Assembly (NCBI GenBank): GCA_947258555.1
Contig: CAMYJF010000004.1
Location: 25,993-89,992, forward strand
Length of the DNA: 64,000 nucleotides
Reading direction: 5' to 3'
DNA from: an uncultured Eudoraea sp.
GTDB lineage: Bacteria; Bacteroidota; Bacteroidia; Flavobacteriales; Flavobacteriaceae
Part shown: positions 63,837 through 64,000 of the stretch, one piece after another
Layout of the letters: the number at the start of each line of letters is the position of its first letter
How positions within the stretch are numbered: the first letter of the stretch is position 1
Program-made: the position numbers and the translations under genes
The notes under the pieces: model-generated
What the model was told of the DNA's origin: nothing
Databases searched by the model: none
Seen by the model: the letters and a program-made list of their open reading frames with translations, nothing else

Positions 63837-64000
63837 TCAAGCATCACCTCCACCTTGATTGATGATTTTTTTAATGATGCCTGCCACACGGCCGCTTTCA
63901 TATTTCATAGCGGTATTTTGGCAATTTTCTTTCATTTGTTTCTTTTTTTCGTCTGATAATTGAGTATACTTCATTATCTTTTGAGAGAGTGCTTTAGAAT
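63837..64000 (-). CDS. Glycosyltransferase C-terminus (partial)
   Basis: The gene runs off the right edge. The visible 54 residues, ending IIKKIINQGGGDA before TGA 63837, include LSDEKKKQMKENCQNTAMKY and AGIIKK, a pattern common to the C-terminal helix of GT4-type glycosyltransferases. It belongs to the same polysaccharide run. Family assignment beyond GT4-like is uncertain. Confidence 0.6.
   Translation of the reverse strand, partial: SKALSQKIMKYTQLSDEKKKQMKENCQNTAMKYESGRVAGIIKKIINQGGGDA

Noticed and set aside
1..64000. CRISPR arrays, insertion sequences, prophage, toxin-antitoxin pairs
   Set aside because: No regularly spaced repeats, transposase, integrase or phage structural genes were seen on either strand.

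Overview
The window comes from a chromosome of a Flavobacteriaceae-type member of the Bacteroidota. Several things point there: gliding and type IX secretion genes (gldH, porW/sprE); Bacteroidota promoters (TTTG or TTG, about 19-20 bp, then TAnnTTTG); lipoproteins with a Ser/Gly-Cys lipobox; families largely confined to this phylum (DUF4292, DUF5687, DUF6168, DUF6341, DUF6427, HU-CCDC81/SPOR); and an ATP synthase operon without the beta and epsilon genes. No rRNA, tRNA, insertion sequence, prophage or CRISPR array was seen. The genus cannot be fixed from the sequence alone.

Layout. 1-9 kb: two repeat lipoproteins, thiL, a small zinc-motif protein, brnQ, aminopeptidase P and a large Asp-box propeller protein. 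9-17 kb: rimK with an AstE-like partner, the sdhCAB operon, a methionine-type aminotransferase, a serine hydrolase and a GNAT enzyme. 17-24 kb, minus strand: ricT-gldH-PBP1A-scoA-scoB, with trhO upstream. Two unlisted small ORFs (35 and 46 codons), each followed by a strong terminator, lie in the 17.5 and 24.5 kb gaps. 24-33 kb: recA, a lipoprotein, an ECF sigma factor with a combined inner-membrane/beta-barrel protein, an acyltransferase, trpS, dprA, an HU/SPOR protein, a thioesterase and an aldo-keto reductase. 33-39 kb, minus strand: flippase-dut-TPR-DUF4292-EnvC, an envelope block. 39-48 kb, minus strand: porW/sprE-bactofilin-atpZ-DUF6168-atpBEFHAG. 48-50 kb: an ABC exporter pair.

50-55 kb is the accessory part. 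It holds a PaaE-like flavo-iron-sulfur reductase, a decayed patatin gene, and a small arsenosugar-type cluster (DUF2064 glycosyltransferase, peroxidase-like carboxymuconolactone protein, radical SAM ArsS) followed by a TetR regulator. Four copies of an 18-bp imperfect palindrome flank this cluster and the tetR promoter, which suggests one local regulon. I found no arsM in the window.

55-64 kb: GT9-DUF4254-DUF6427 on the minus strand, divergent from a DUF6341 gene whose 3' end carries a 28-bp tandem duplication that shifts the frame and replaces the conserved tail. Then come purD and the start of a polysaccharide locus: UDP-xylose synthase, UDP-glucose dehydrogenase, a WecA-like phosphosugar transferase, a TagA/CpsF glycosyltransferase, and the end of another glycosyltransferase cut by the window edge.
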